In this document: positions 26,078 through 35,415 of the stretch, one piece after another
Numbering within the stretch: position 1 is the first letter of the stretch
Layout: every line of letters starts with the position of its first letter
Made by a program: the position numbers and the translations under genes
Assembly: GCF_947493875.1 (NCBI RefSeq)
Contig: NZ_CANLSU010000003.1
Span: 1 to 64,000, forward strand
Source: an uncultured Marinococcus sp.
GTDB lineage: Bacteria; Bacillota; Bacilli; Bacillales; Marinococcaceae
Direction: 5' to 3'
DNA: 64,000 nt
The notes under the pieces: model-generated
Database searches by the model: none
The model's input: the letters and a program-made list of their open reading frames with translations, nothing else
Told to the model about the DNA's origin: nothing

Positions 26078-27670
26078 ATGGCGGTAACTATATTTGCAGT
26101 CGTTTTATTACTTTATGTGGTCGTTGGGGCCATCGTTTCCCGTTTTGTCAAAAACAGTGATGATTTTTATACGATGGGAGGAAGGGGATCAACGATATTA
26201 ATTGTCGGTACTCTGGCCGCTACATATCTGAGTGCTGCGACCCTGCTGGGTATTGCCGGGCAATCTTATGCAGAAGGGCCCCTGGTTATCGCAGCACTCG
26301 GTTCCTTTGGTGCCTGGATCGGCACCTTGCTTGCTGTCGTCTATGTGGGAAGAAGAATGAAAGCTTTAAAGTGCAAGACGATGCCGGACTTTTTTGATAA
26401 ACGCTTCAACAATAAATGGGTTAGTGTTATTGCTATTATTATTATGATTGTGGGGCTCATTGGGTACGGCGTGATTCAATTCATTGGAGCAGGACTGGTG
26501 CTCAGTGAGGTTACCGGGATCAACTTTCAGCTGCTTATCGTACTTTTTACAGTAGCATTAATTGCGTTCACTGCCTTCGGTGGAATGTACGGAGTGGTAG
26601 TAACTGATACGCTTATGTTTTTCACGATGCTCGCCATCTCTGTCATCATTGCTCCGTTAATTATCGGCCAGGCCGGATTTGAGCAAATGAAAGGCCTGTC
26701 GGAAACCTTGCCGAACTACTGGACGATCGGTGGTACAGAGGAACGGTCTATCGGATGGTCGATTTCCCAGTTCCTTGTCTGGATCTTGTTCTTCACGTGC
26801 ATGCCAGCACTGGTGTCCCGGGTATTTCCGGCTAAAAACGATTTTGTTATTTTGAAAGCTGCCATTATCGGCGTATTTTTTGCTCCTTTCATGCAGCTGA
26901 CAGTCTTTATCGCTGCAGGCGGTATGCAAGTGCTTGAGCCAAATATTACACCTACTGATAACGCGATGATCGTCGGGTTTATGGAGTTCACTCCGCCAGC
27001 CATTGCTGGTATAGGGCTTGCAGCACTTATGGCTTCTATCATGTCTACGGCTTCTACGCTGTTTGTGCTGGTAGGTTTTGCTTTATCCAGAGACCTATAT
27101 GAAAGACTCTTCGAGAAAAAAGTTAATGAAAAGCAGAGTCTTAACGCGGCGAGAATTGGCCAGCTTATTGTAGCAGTAGTCATTTGTGCTATCGCTATTT
27201 CCCGGCCTTCAGCAATTTATTGGATTTCTATCTATGCTGGTTCCATTTTCGCTGTAGGTTGGCTGCCAACTATAGTAGCTTCCTTCGAATGGAAGAAAAT
27301 GAACAGTAAGGCTGCATCTATCAGCATGGTGTCAGGAACCGCCTCATTTATAGTATTCGGAGAACTCATAAGAAGTGGCGTAATGACCTTGCCTACCGGC
27401 ATAGATGAACTGATGCTAGCACTTGTAGTCTCGGTTGTTTCACTTGTTGTTACAGCTCTGTTAACGAAACCGAATACGCATGAATTGAATTATTATACGG
27501 AAATGAAAAATACAAGCATGGCCAAGCAAACAATCCAGGAGCTGTTGGCACAGCCAGGTGGGCTTCAAAAAATAAAAAAACAGTATAAACAGGTGATTCA
27601 AATTTCAGTCCTGTTTACTGTGATATCTATTGTCGTGTGGGGATATTTCTTCATTAAACTTGGTCTGTAG
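26078..27670 (+). CDS. sodium:solute symporter (SSS family)
   Basis: A 530-residue permease with about thirteen hydrophobic segments. The family start SDDFYTMGGRGS (about 28-38) and the YLSAATLLG Na+-site segment (about 49-57) are clear. Given its place between gabTD and two M20 hydrolases it probably imports the amino-acid derivative that they degrade. A GGGGG site precedes its ATG. Confidence 0.9.
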   Translation: MAVTIFAVVLLLYVVVGAIVSRFVKNSDDFYTMGGRGSTILIVGTLAATYLSAATLLGIAGQSYAEGPLVIAALGSFGAWIGTLLAVVYVGRRMKALKCKTMPDFFDKRFNNKWVSVIAIIIMIVGLIGYGVIQFIGAGLVLSEVTGINFQLLIVLFTVALIAFTAFGGMYGVVVTDTLMFFTMLAISVIIAPLIIGQAGFEQMKGLSETLPNYWTIGGTEERSIGWSISQFLVWILFFTCMPALVSRVFPAKNDFVILKAAIIGVFFAPFMQLTVFIAAGGMQVLEPNITPTDNAMIVGFMEFTPPAIAGIGLAALMASIMSTASTLFVLVGFALSRDLYERLFEKKVNEKQSLNAARIGQLIVAVVICAIAISRPSAIYWISIYAGSIFAVGWLPTIVASFEWKKMNSKAASISMVSGTASFIVFGELIRSGVMTLPTGIDELMLALVVSVVSLVVTALLTKPNTHELNYYTEMKNTSMAKQTIQELLAQPGGLQKIKKQYKQVIQISVLFTVISIVVWGYFFIKLGL

Positions 27671-27692
27671 AATCTAAGAGGTGATATAGGAG

Positions 27693-28919
27693 ATGGAGAC
27701 GCTGAATAAAATTAATGAAGCAAGATTGTTTCGAATGCTGGCCAAAAGTTCAGAAACGGGAGCGATACCCGGACAAGGACTGCGAAGATTAGCTCTTTCT
27801 GCTGAAGATAAAGAGATGAGAAATATATTCAAAGCTTGGTGTGAAGAAGCCGGTCTCATGGTAAAAGTTGATGACTTTGGAAATATGTACGGACGACGGG
27901 AGGGAAAGAAAAATCTCCCGCCAGTGGTCCTTGGCTCTCACCTGGATTCTCAGCCGGAGGGAGGACGATTTGATGGCGTGCTTGGAGTTCTGCTCGCCTT
28001 GGAAGTAATCCATTCGCTAAATGATAATGAGGTAGACACAGAGAGACCAATCGAAATAGTCAATTTTACTAACGAAGAAGGAGCAAGATTTGAACCTCCC
28101 ATGCTTGGGTCCGGTGGAATAGCAGGTGTGTTTGATGAGGATTATGTTCACAGCCGGCAAGATCATGACGGCTTCAGCTTTTTGGATGAACTAAAGAAGA
28201 TCGGCTATCACGGGACAAAGGAGAACAGGATAAAGGAATTTTACTCTTTTGTAGAACTTCATATTGAACAGGGACCGATTCTTGAAGATGAAAACAAACA
28301 GATTGGGATCGTAGAAGGTGTACAGGGAATTAGTTGGCTGGAAGTGGCTCTTTCCGGAGAAGCGGATCACGCAGGACCCACGCCAATGCATTTACGAAAA
28401 GATGCGTTAATGGCCGCTGCCGAAATTATGACCCAGTTGGAGTCGAAAGCCATTCAAGCAGGGGTAACAGTTACTGTGGGGAAAATTTCTGTCTCCCCGG
28501 ACACGGTCAATTGTATTCCGGGTAAAGCTGTTTTCACAATTGACCTCCGGAGTGCTGACGATCAAAAGCGAAGCGAAGCAGTAAAGGAAGCAAAAAGCTG
28601 TATCCGTGAAGTTTGCCAAAAAAGAGGTGTGAAAGTAGACATAGAGGAACTGTGGGACACGGGCAAAGCTGATTTTGATAAACACATTACCAACATCATT
28701 GAAAAAAACGCAGAAAATCTCCATTATTCTTCAAAAAGACTGCTGAGTGGCGCCGGTCATGATGCCAAATATGTAAACAATCTCGGGCCGACAGCTATGA
28801 TCTTTCTTCCGAGTGTTAATGGCAAGAGCCACGTGCCCTCGGAATTGACAGAGGATGATGATATTGTAAAGGGCGCCAATGTGTTATATCAAATGGCCCT
28901 TGAATTAGCCAATGAGTAG
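27693..28919 (+). CDS. M20-family amidohydrolase, N-carbamoyl-amino-acid hydrolase / allantoate amidohydrolase type
   Basis: A 408-residue metal-dependent hydrolase. Metal-binding motifs include LGSHLDSQPEGGRFDG (about 76-91), NFTNEEGARF (about 121) and LHIEQGP (about 188), with GHDAKYVNN near residue 354. This subgroup removes carbamoyl groups or hydrolyses ureido acids, releasing ammonia and carbon dioxide. Next to gabTD it could free GABA or beta-alanine from a carbamoylated precursor; that is inference. RBS AGAGGTGATATAGGAG. Confidence 0.88.
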   Translation: METLNKINEARLFRMLAKSSETGAIPGQGLRRLALSAEDKEMRNIFKAWCEEAGLMVKVDDFGNMYGRREGKKNLPPVVLGSHLDSQPEGGRFDGVLGVLLALEVIHSLNDNEVDTERPIEIVNFTNEEGARFEPPMLGSGGIAGVFDEDYVHSRQDHDGFSFLDELKKIGYHGTKENRIKEFYSFVELHIEQGPILEDENKQIGIVEGVQGISWLEVALSGEADHAGPTPMHLRKDALMAAAEIMTQLESKAIQAGVTVTVGKISVSPDTVNCIPGKAVFTIDLRSADDQKRSEAVKEAKSCIREVCQKRGVKVDIEELWDTGKADFDKHITNIIEKNAENLHYSSKRLLSGAGHDAKYVNNLGPTAMIFLPSVNGKSHVPSELTEDDDIVKGANVLYQMALELANE

Positions 28920-28934
28920 CGGGGGGAAGAATAA

Positions 28935-30203
28935 ATGAGTATTAATAGAGAACTGATCGAAGAGAAACTAGAAGAATTATGGGACGAAGAAAAACTATTT
29001 TTGCAGACTATTGGAAGCTTCCCTAGCACATTGGGAAATGAAAAAGAAGTACAGGCCTTCATCTATAATTATTTGCAGGATATGGGTCTTGAAACAGAAG
29101 CAGTGAAAGTCGAGCCAGAGCGGCTGAGAAAATATGAAAACTTTGGCGAGCCCGAATGGTCATACGAAAACAGGCCAGTAGTCGCGGGAGTATGGAAAAG
29201 TCCAGGGCCGAAAAAAGGAAAAAGTCTGATACTGCAAAGCCATTTGGATGTGGTTAGTGCCGGGCCGGAAGACCAGTGGGGCAATGACCCTTATTCTCCT
29301 GTTACAAAAGGAAATAGTATGTATGGCAGAGGCTTACTTGATATGAAAGGCGGCTTTGCAGCGATCGTATTTGCGGTTAAAGCCCTGCGTAAGGCAGGAG
29401 TGGAGCTTGGAGCAGATCTGCAGATTCATAGCGTCATCGAAGAGGAATGTACTGGGAACGGAGCGCTCGCATTATTGGATAGAGGCTATACGGCAGACGG
29501 GGCCTTGATACCCGAACCTACCCATTTGCGGCTTATTAATTCCCAACTGGGTGTCTTGTGGCTGCGAGTAACAGTAAAAGGCGCCGGAGCTCACGTAGAG
29601 CGTGCAGAAAGTGCGCAAAATGCGATTATGAAGGCTTCCAGGCTCATGGAGTCACTTATGGAATATCGCGAGCACATTAATAGTCGTCCTAAGCACCCAG
29701 ACTTTGAAAAGCACCCTCACCCGCTTAACGTAAATGTTGGTGCAGTCAAGGGTGGAGATTGGGCTTCCAGCGTACCAACGGAATGCACGTTTGAAGCGAG
29801 ATTAGGATTTTATCCAGGTACTGCGCCGGAAACGGTACAAAAAGAGGTGGAGCAGTGGCTGTTAGAGGCAGCCAATGAAGATGAATGGCTAAAAACAACA
29901 CCTCCGGAAATTACGTTTTTCGGTTTTGCTGCTCCAGGCTATTCTATTTCAAAAGACGAAGAGATTATGCAGGAAATGGCTGCTTCACATGCTTCTGTTA
30001 CTAACGAAAAAGTAGAGCATCTTCCTTTTACGGCTACGACGGATTTGCGGGCATTTGGGGAGTTTAATATTCCCGCTACTTGCTACGGACCGGTTGGTGG
30101 CGATATGCACGCCCCAAATGAATACATTGATCTTGCGAGTTTAAAGACCGTGACACACACGATAGCTGATTTCATCACTAGATGGTGTGAAGAAAATAAG
30201 TAG
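28935..30203 (+). CDS. M20 ArgE/DapE-type deacylase
   Basis: A 422-residue zinc hydrolase. SHLDVVSAGPEDQW (about 95-108), GRGLLDMKGG (about 131-140) and the catalytic EEECTGNGA (about 167) match ArgE/DapE deacylases; the C-terminal metal His lies in VGGDMHAPNE (about 388). It removes an acyl group from an amino compound. One characterised relative, YlmB of alkaliphilic Bacillus, deformylates a thiamine-derived pyrimidine. As the last gene of the gab cluster it likely releases an amine for gabT. A strong terminator follows. Confidence 0.88.
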   Translation: MSINRELIEEKLEELWDEEKLFLQTIGSFPSTLGNEKEVQAFIYNYLQDMGLETEAVKVEPERLRKYENFGEPEWSYENRPVVAGVWKSPGPKKGKSLILQSHLDVVSAGPEDQWGNDPYSPVTKGNSMYGRGLLDMKGGFAAIVFAVKALRKAGVELGADLQIHSVIEEECTGNGALALLDRGYTADGALIPEPTHLRLINSQLGVLWLRVTVKGAGAHVERAESAQNAIMKASRLMESLMEYREHINSRPKHPDFEKHPHPLNVNVGAVKGGDWASSVPTECTFEARLGFYPGTAPETVQKEVEQWLLEAANEDEWLKTTPPEITFFGFAAPGYSISKDEEIMQEMAASHASVTNEKVEHLPFTATTDLRAFGEFNIPATCYGPVGGDMHAPNEYIDLASLKTVTHTIADFITRWCEENK

Positions 30204-30248
30204 GTACGAAATGCTTACTGTTTTCCAACCTGAAAATAGGACAGAATA

Positions 30249-30300
30249 AAAAACAGAAGCCCCGGCATAAATGTAATATGCTCAGGGGCTTCTGTTTTTT
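30249..30300 (+). terminator. terminator of the gab cluster
   Basis: AACAGAAGCCCC pairs with GGGGCTTCTGTT around a 22-base loop, followed by T6. Confidence 0.9.
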
Positions 30301-30341
30301 ATAGTATAGTAGGGTTACAATCGATTGTTTTTGCATATACT

Positions 30342-31115
30342 TTAAAAACGATAAATTTTACCGTCATCCGGCACCCAAAGGTTTGCCGAGATGCCTTTTT
30401 CTTCAGCGAATGTCTTTAATTCTTCCTTTGATAATGTCCAGTGGTTCACCGCTTCCATGTGCACGGCGATAATCTTCGCGTCGGGGGCGGCCTGCTGCAA
30501 TTTGTACACGTCCTCCTTGCCCATGACGAGCGAACCGCCCTCGGCGAACTGGTTGTCGCCCGCATTGACCACAATGATATCCGGCTGCTGAAGGTTTACC
30601 GCCTCCTGGACGCCCTCGTACCAGACGGTGTCACCGGCTACATACAGCGTCTGCTCCGATTCGTGGCTGAACACAACGCCGCAAACCGGTCCGGTCATTT
30701 CAAGGATGTCGCCGCGGCCATGCTCGCCCTTCGTTTTGCTTAAGCTGATCCCTTCGAAGACGGTGTCTTCATGCAGCACCTAGACGTTCTGAAAGCCCTC
30801 GTTCCGGATAGTCTCCGCCTCGTCGGCATTCTGGGTAAACAAAGGAAGATCCTTGGCCAAAGCTTCTTTTGCGGCCTCGTCCCAATGGTCCTGGTGGGTG
30901 TGCGTGACGATCACCGCATCAATGCCTGCGGTAATTTCCTCCAGTGCAACCGGCAGCCCGGCGACGGGGTTGTTCTGGTCGCCGTCCGGTGCGTGGGGAG
31001 CCGGGTTCGGCAGCGGTGGGTAGGCGCCTTTTTCCCCTAAATACGGATCGATCAAAAACTTTTTGCCGGCGTATTCGACAATGAGCGTAGCGTTTCGGAT
31101 CTGATGGATGTTCAT
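30342..31115 (-). pseudogene. MBL-fold metal-dependent hydrolase interrupted by in-frame TAG
   Basis: The frame from ATG 31115 (GGGAG upstream) encodes about 257 residues of a UPF0173/UlaG-like beta-lactamase-fold hydrolase with VTHTHQDHWD (about 69-78), VAGDTVWY (about 160) and a late AVHMEAVNHW (about 219). At 30780-30782 a single TAG (residue 112) interrupts it in the same frame, after EGFQNV and before VLHEDTVF, a poorly conserved loop between strands. Both halves otherwise look intact. A CAG-to-TAG point mutation, a sequencing error, or real read-through would all explain it. Reinitiation at the adjacent GTG would give a protein without the metal site. Confidence 0.85.
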
Positions 31116-31306
31116 CTGACAAAACTCCCTTTACGTGAAAAATTTAATCGCGTCCTGTTTATTGTAACCGAAACCCGCCTGGGAAACACATACCACGATG
31201 TTTCGAATACCACTGTCTGGGAATGGGAATTACGTCAATGAATAGTTAATAGTTATGGGAAAACGAAACAGCAGGCTGCCCGCCGGGTAGTATAGGAGGA
31301 ATAAAG

Positions 31307-32080
31307 ATGAAGATTTTGATAACAGGAGCGACAGACGGCATAGGCATGGAAACGGCGAGGATGCTGACAAAAGAGGGCCATGAGGTGCTGCTGCACGGAC
31401 GCAGCGAAGAAAAGCTTGCGGATGTGGCCAAAGAAACGGGAAACGAAAACGCCGAGCAGTATGTGGCGGATTTGTCCGATCTGGCGAACGTGAGAAGCTT
31501 CGCCCGGGCGGTCAGGGAGAAGCACAGTCACCTGGACGTGCTCATCAATAACGCGGGCGTATATACGGCCCCGGGAGAGAAGACCGAAGACGGGCTCGAC
31601 ATCCGGTTTGCGGTGAATACGGTGGCGCCGTATATTTTAACGAATGAGCTGCTTCCGCTGATGGATGACTCGGGACGCGTAGTGAACCTGTCCTCCGCGG
31701 CGCAGAAGCCGGTGGATGCGAAGGCGCTTGCGGGTAACGCGGACCTGCAGGACGGAGAGGCGTATGCGCAAAGCAAGCTCGCGCTCACGATGTGGACGGT
31801 GGAGCTGGCAAATAGTGTCGATCCGGTTATCGTGGCTGTGAATCCGGGGTCCCTGCTCGGAAGTAAAATGGTAAAGACCGCGTTCGGCGTCGAAGGCAGC
31901 GATATTACCATCGGGGCGAATATTCTGTATCAGGCGGCTCTGTCGGATACATTTGCCGACGCGTCCGGGAAGTATTTTGACAACGACAGCGGCGATTTCG
32001 GCGACCCGCATCCGGACGCCATGGACCGGGACAAGCGTGCTGAGCTTATCAAACAGATAGAAGGCATTATCGGAAACTAA
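31307..32080 (+). CDS. short-chain dehydrogenase/reductase
   Basis: A 257-residue SDR. The NAD(P)-binding TGATDGIGMETA (residues 6-17), NNAG (about 81), catalytic Ser in VVNLSSAAQ (about 127) and YAQSK (about 152-156) are all present. The overall length matches the WW-domain oxidoreductase/retinol-dehydrogenase-like subgroup. Substrate unknown. AGGAGG precedes the ATG. It is monocistronic, with a terminator 28 bases after the stop. Confidence 0.88.
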   Translation: MKILITGATDGIGMETARMLTKEGHEVLLHGRSEEKLADVAKETGNENAEQYVADLSDLANVRSFARAVREKHSHLDVLINNAGVYTAPGEKTEDGLDIRFAVNTVAPYILTNELLPLMDDSGRVVNLSSAAQKPVDAKALAGNADLQDGEAYAQSKLALTMWTVELANSVDPVIVAVNPGSLLGSKMVKTAFGVEGSDITIGANILYQAALSDTFADASGKYFDNDSGDFGDPHPDAMDRDKRAELIKQIEGIIGN

Positions 32081-32108
32081 AGCCATAACAGTATTGATAT
32101 AGAAAAAA

Positions 32109-32146
32109 GCTGAGCCTCTGCCGGACATTACTGGCAGAGGCTCAGC
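32109..32146. terminator. bidirectional terminator between SDR and sulfatase genes
   Basis: GCTGAGCCTCTGCC pairs with GGCAGAGGCTCAGC around ten bases, with an A run on the left that serves as T run for the minus strand. Confidence 0.8.
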
Positions 32147-32164
32147 CTTCGTATAAAGAATTTT

Positions 32165-33553
32165 TTATGACTGTTCGTTGTATTGACGCCGTAAGGCCTG
32201 CAGTTCAGCTTTAAGCTCCTCGACGACAGAGGCATAGAGAGGGTTGTCGTATTCGTTTTTCATCTCCTTAGGATCCCGTTCGAGGTCAAAAAGCTCCCAT
32301 TCAGGCTCCATCGGCTTGTTGACGGCCCCAATCACATCAAGCGGTTCGCCGTAATAGTAAATCAGCTTGTACCGTCCGGTTCGTACGCCGTAATGGGCGG
32401 CCACGTTATGAATCGTCAGGTGCTCCCAGTACCGGTAATAAAACGAGCTCCGCCAGCTGTCCGGCGTGCGGCCTTCAGCGACCGGACGGAAGCTTTCCCC
32501 CTGCATCGGAGTACGCGGCTGGACGCCGGCATAGTCAAGCAGGGTGGGGGCAAAGTCATTGTTGATAATGATGCTGCTGGAGGTGCTCCGGGCGGGGATG
32601 CTTTTTGGATAGCGCATCAAGAATGGCATCTGCAGCGACTCTTCGTACATAAAGCGTTTATCGTACCAGCCGTGCTCGCCGAGAAAAAACCCCTGATCCG
32701 AGGTATAAATGACAATAGTGTTCTCTGCCAGTTGCTCCTCATCCAGATAGCGCAGCAGGCGGCCAATGTTTTCATCAATGGACAGTACGCAGCGCAGATA
32801 ATCCTTTATGTAGCGCTGGTATTTCCATTCCTTTACCTCCTGGTGCGTCAAGCCTTCAGGAGGCGTGCCCTTCACATCCTCCTCCGTTAAATCCTCTATC
32901 CGCATTTCCGCGATGCGCGCGGCTGTTGCCCGGTTTTCGTACGTATCGTTAAAGGTGGTGGGCAGCTGAAACTCCATATCGTTAAATGCGTCTTTATGCT
33001 TTTCCGCTGGCAGCCACGGCCGGTGCGGGGCTTTATGGTTTACCATCAGCATGAACGGTTCGTCGGTCCGGCGTGCCTGCATCCAGTCGAGCGCGTAATC
33101 GGTAACCACGTCCGTGGAATAGCCGGGCACCTGCTTTTGGCCGCCGGCTTCAATCATCGTGGGATTGTAATATTCCCCCTGGTCGTTAAAAATGCTCCAG
33201 TAGTCAAAGCCGGCCGGATGATGAGCCTCCCCGTGGCCGAGATGCCATTTACCCACCAGGCCGGTTTGATAGCCATTTTCCTGAAGCAGCCCTGGAAAAG
33301 TCTGCTGGGTGTTGTCAAAATGCTCGGACAGGCCGCGCACCCCGTTTTCGTGGCTGTACTGGCCGGTAAGAATCGTCGCGCGGCTCGGGGCACAGAGCGA
33401 GTTGGTACAGTAGACATTATCCATGCGAATGCCTTCGTCGGCAAGACGGTCAATGTGCGGGGTATGGATGAGCTGGTCATTGTAGGCGCTGATGGACTGG
33501 GCACCGTGGTCGTCACTCATGATAAACAGAATATTCGGGCGGGATGAATGCAT
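32165..33553 (-). CDS. type I sulfatase, apparently cytosolic
   Basis: A 462-residue arylsulfatase-family enzyme. The formylglycine cysteine is C54 in SLCAPSRATILTG; metal ligands include NILFIMSDDHG (residues 7-17) and YTSDQGFFLGEHG (about 282-294). It needs a formylglycine-generating enzyme, not encoded here. ATG 33553 is chosen because CAGGAGG precedes it; an upstream in-frame start at 33619 would run through the LacI stop region. No signal peptide, so the sulfated substrate must first be imported, presumably by the ABC transporter of this locus. It is the last gene of the operon, 28 bases after LacI. Confidence 0.9.
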   Translation of the reverse strand: MHSSRPNILFIMSDDHGAQSISAYNDQLIHTPHIDRLADEGIRMDNVYCTNSLCAPSRATILTGQYSHENGVRGLSEHFDNTQQTFPGLLQENGYQTGLVGKWHLGHGEAHHPAGFDYWSIFNDQGEYYNPTMIEAGGQKQVPGYSTDVVTDYALDWMQARRTDEPFMLMVNHKAPHRPWLPAEKHKDAFNDMEFQLPTTFNDTYENRATAARIAEMRIEDLTEEDVKGTPPEGLTHQEVKEWKYQRYIKDYLRCVLSIDENIGRLLRYLDEEQLAENTIVIYTSDQGFFLGEHGWYDKRFMYEESLQMPFLMRYPKSIPARSTSSSIIINNDFAPTLLDYAGVQPRTPMQGESFRPVAEGRTPDSWRSSFYYRYWEHLTIHNVAAHYGVRTGRYKLIYYYGEPLDVIGAVNKPMEPEWELFDLERDPKEMKNEYDNPLYASVVEELKAELQALRRQYNEQS

Positions 33554-33581
33554 AAAAGCCTCCTGAATCATATTATTATAG

Positions 33582-34577
33582 TCAAACCCGGCTGGTGCGC
33601 ACCGATTTTCTTTCGACAATATCGGTCATCAGTTTATAGTGATGGTCCACCTGTTCGCCGTCGAGCAGGCGAAAGATCAGATGGGAAGCGAGGGAGCCTG
33701 CTTCGTATTTTGGCTGACGGACAGTGGTCAGCGGTGGTGACAGGTATTCGGACAGCTGGATGTCATCAAACCCGATAATTGAAATGTCTTCGGGCACCTG
33801 AATCTGATTTTCACGGAATGCCTGCAGGCCGCCGATAGCCATCTCGTCGTTGGCGAAAAAGACGGCCTGCGGAAGATCACGCTGGGCGATCAGCAGCTTG
33901 ACGGCACGGTAGCCGCCTTCCCGGGTAAAATCGCTGGCGATTTCCCACTTCGGGTAGGGGGAAAGGTGGTAGTCCTCGAGTGCCTGCCGAAAGCCCTGAT
34001 AGCGGAGCTTATTGTCGCGGGCATTTGGTGGTCCGCTGATATAGGCAATCTGGCGATGGCCCCTGGTAATTAAAAATTCGGTCGCCTGTTTCGCTCCTGC
34101 AGTGTTGTCGACCTCCACCTGGAAAATATATTCGTGGTCGATCCTCCGGTCGAGAACGACGAGCGGAAAGGACTGCTTTGCGGCTTCGAGAGCGATCGCG
34201 TCGCTGATGTTATGGGCGAGGATGATTGCGCCGTCCACACGTTTTTCTGTGAGAAACTTAACCGCCGTTGACTGCGGACCGCCGACAGAGCTGCAGGCAA
34301 TCAGATCAAAGCCGTGCGCGGATGTTACATCCTGCACGCCCTTGATCAGCTCGGAATAATAAGGACCGGAGAGGTCGCTCAGCAGCAGAGCGATCGTATT
34401 CGTTTTTGTTTTTTTCAGGTCGGAGGCGAAGCCGTTTTTCTGATAGTTGAGCGACCTTGCCGCCTCTTCGACTCTTCTTTTGGTGGCCGGGCTTATTTTC
34501 GGGCTGTCGTTTAACGCATAGGATGCGGTCGACAGCGCGACCCCGGCCAGCTTAGCAACATCTTTAATATTTGCCAT
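33582..34577 (-). CDS. LacI-family repressor of the glycan locus
   Basis: A 331-residue regulator with an N-terminal helix-turn-helix (IKDVAKLAGVALSTASYALN, residues 4-23) and a periplasmic-binding-protein-like sugar domain. The two identical palindromic sites at 38464 and 38585 are typical LacI-family operators and are its likely targets. It lies within the operon it would control, between the esterase and the sulfatase. Confidence 0.9.
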   Translation of the reverse strand: MANIKDVAKLAGVALSTASYALNDSPKISPATKRRVEEAARSLNYQKNGFASDLKKTKTNTIALLLSDLSGPYYSELIKGVQDVTSAHGFDLIACSSVGGPQSTAVKFLTEKRVDGAIILAHNISDAIALEAAKQSFPLVVLDRRIDHEYIFQVEVDNTAGAKQATEFLITRGHRQIAYISGPPNARDNKLRYQGFRQALEDYHLSPYPKWEIASDFTREGGYRAVKLLIAQRDLPQAVFFANDEMAIGGLQAFRENQIQVPEDISIIGFDDIQLSEYLSPPLTTVRQPKYEAGSLASHLIFRLLDGEQVDHHYKLMTDIVERKSVRTSRV

Positions 34578-34608
34578 GATTTCCCCCTGATTTGTACTGT
34601 TGATAAAG

Positions 34609-35394
34609 TTATGCCTTCCGGGAATTATTTGCTTCTATCGGAAGCCAGTGCAGGACCCGCTGGATGGCTTCGTCCCAAAAATCCCACGTGTGGCCGCCGG
34701 GACGGAAATCTCCGTCCACAGGGATGCTCAGCCCGGCACATTTTTGGTGAAACCGCCGGTTGTGTTCGTATAAAAAATCCTCCGTGCCGCACGTCTGATA
34801 CAGGCGGGGCATTTGCCCGCCCGCGTGCTGAAGGGTGTCAAGCAGGCCTAAAATATCATTGGGCGTGGAGGCAATGTCTGCGTCCCCAAAAATCAATTCA
34901 AACTGCCGCCGTTTGTCGTCGGCCATTTGAGCATCGTGCTGTACATGGTAAACCATATCCGTCACACCGGAAAGGCTCGCGACTGCGGCGAACTGCCCGG
35001 GATGGTTCAATCCCCATTTTAATGCCCCGAATCCTCCCATTGAATGACCGGCGACAAATCGTTTAGAGGGGGAGGAGGCGATCGGCAGGAGCCGTTCGGC
35101 CACCGCCGGCAGTTCGTCGGTTAAAAATGTCCAGTACCTGCCGCCAAATGCCATATCGGTGTAGAAGCTGTTGTCTGCGGAGGGCATCACGACGGCCAGT
35201 TCCGCTTCCGACGCGTAGCGGACGATGGAGGTGTTATAAAGCCAGGCGGTATGGTTGTCGCTGAAGCCGTGCAGAAGGTATAACACGGGCGCAGGCACGC
35301 GGCTGTCCTGATACACGGACGGGGGAATAATAACGGAGGCCGCAACCGTTTTGGACAGCACCCGGGACGGAAAATCGATATGCATTACAGCCAT
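34609..35394 (-). CDS. esterase D-family alpha/beta hydrolase
   Basis: A 261-residue putative esterase. The oxyanion-side LYLLHGFSDNHTAW (about 38-51), nucleophile Ser in AGHSMGGFG (about 115-123) and late GGHTWDFWDE (about 240) with the catalytic His are visible. Relatives include tributyrin, acetyl-xylan and feruloyl esterases. No signal peptide is present. In this operon it probably deacylates an imported oligosaccharide before the sulfatase and beta-glucosidase act. AAGGAG precedes the ATG. Confidence 0.85.
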   Translation of the reverse strand: MAVMHIDFPSRVLSKTVAASVIIPPSVYQDSRVPAPVLYLLHGFSDNHTAWLYNTSIVRYASEAELAVVMPSADNSFYTDMAFGGRYWTFLTDELPAVAERLLPIASSPSKRFVAGHSMGGFGALKWGLNHPGQFAAVASLSGVTDMVYHVQHDAQMADDKRRQFELIFGDADIASTPNDILGLLDTLQHAGGQMPRLYQTCGTEDFLYEHNRRFHQKCAGLSIPVDGDFRPGGHTWDFWDEAIQRVLHWLPIEANNSRKA

Positions 35395-35415
35395 GCGGTT
35401 TCACTCCTTAGCGTT

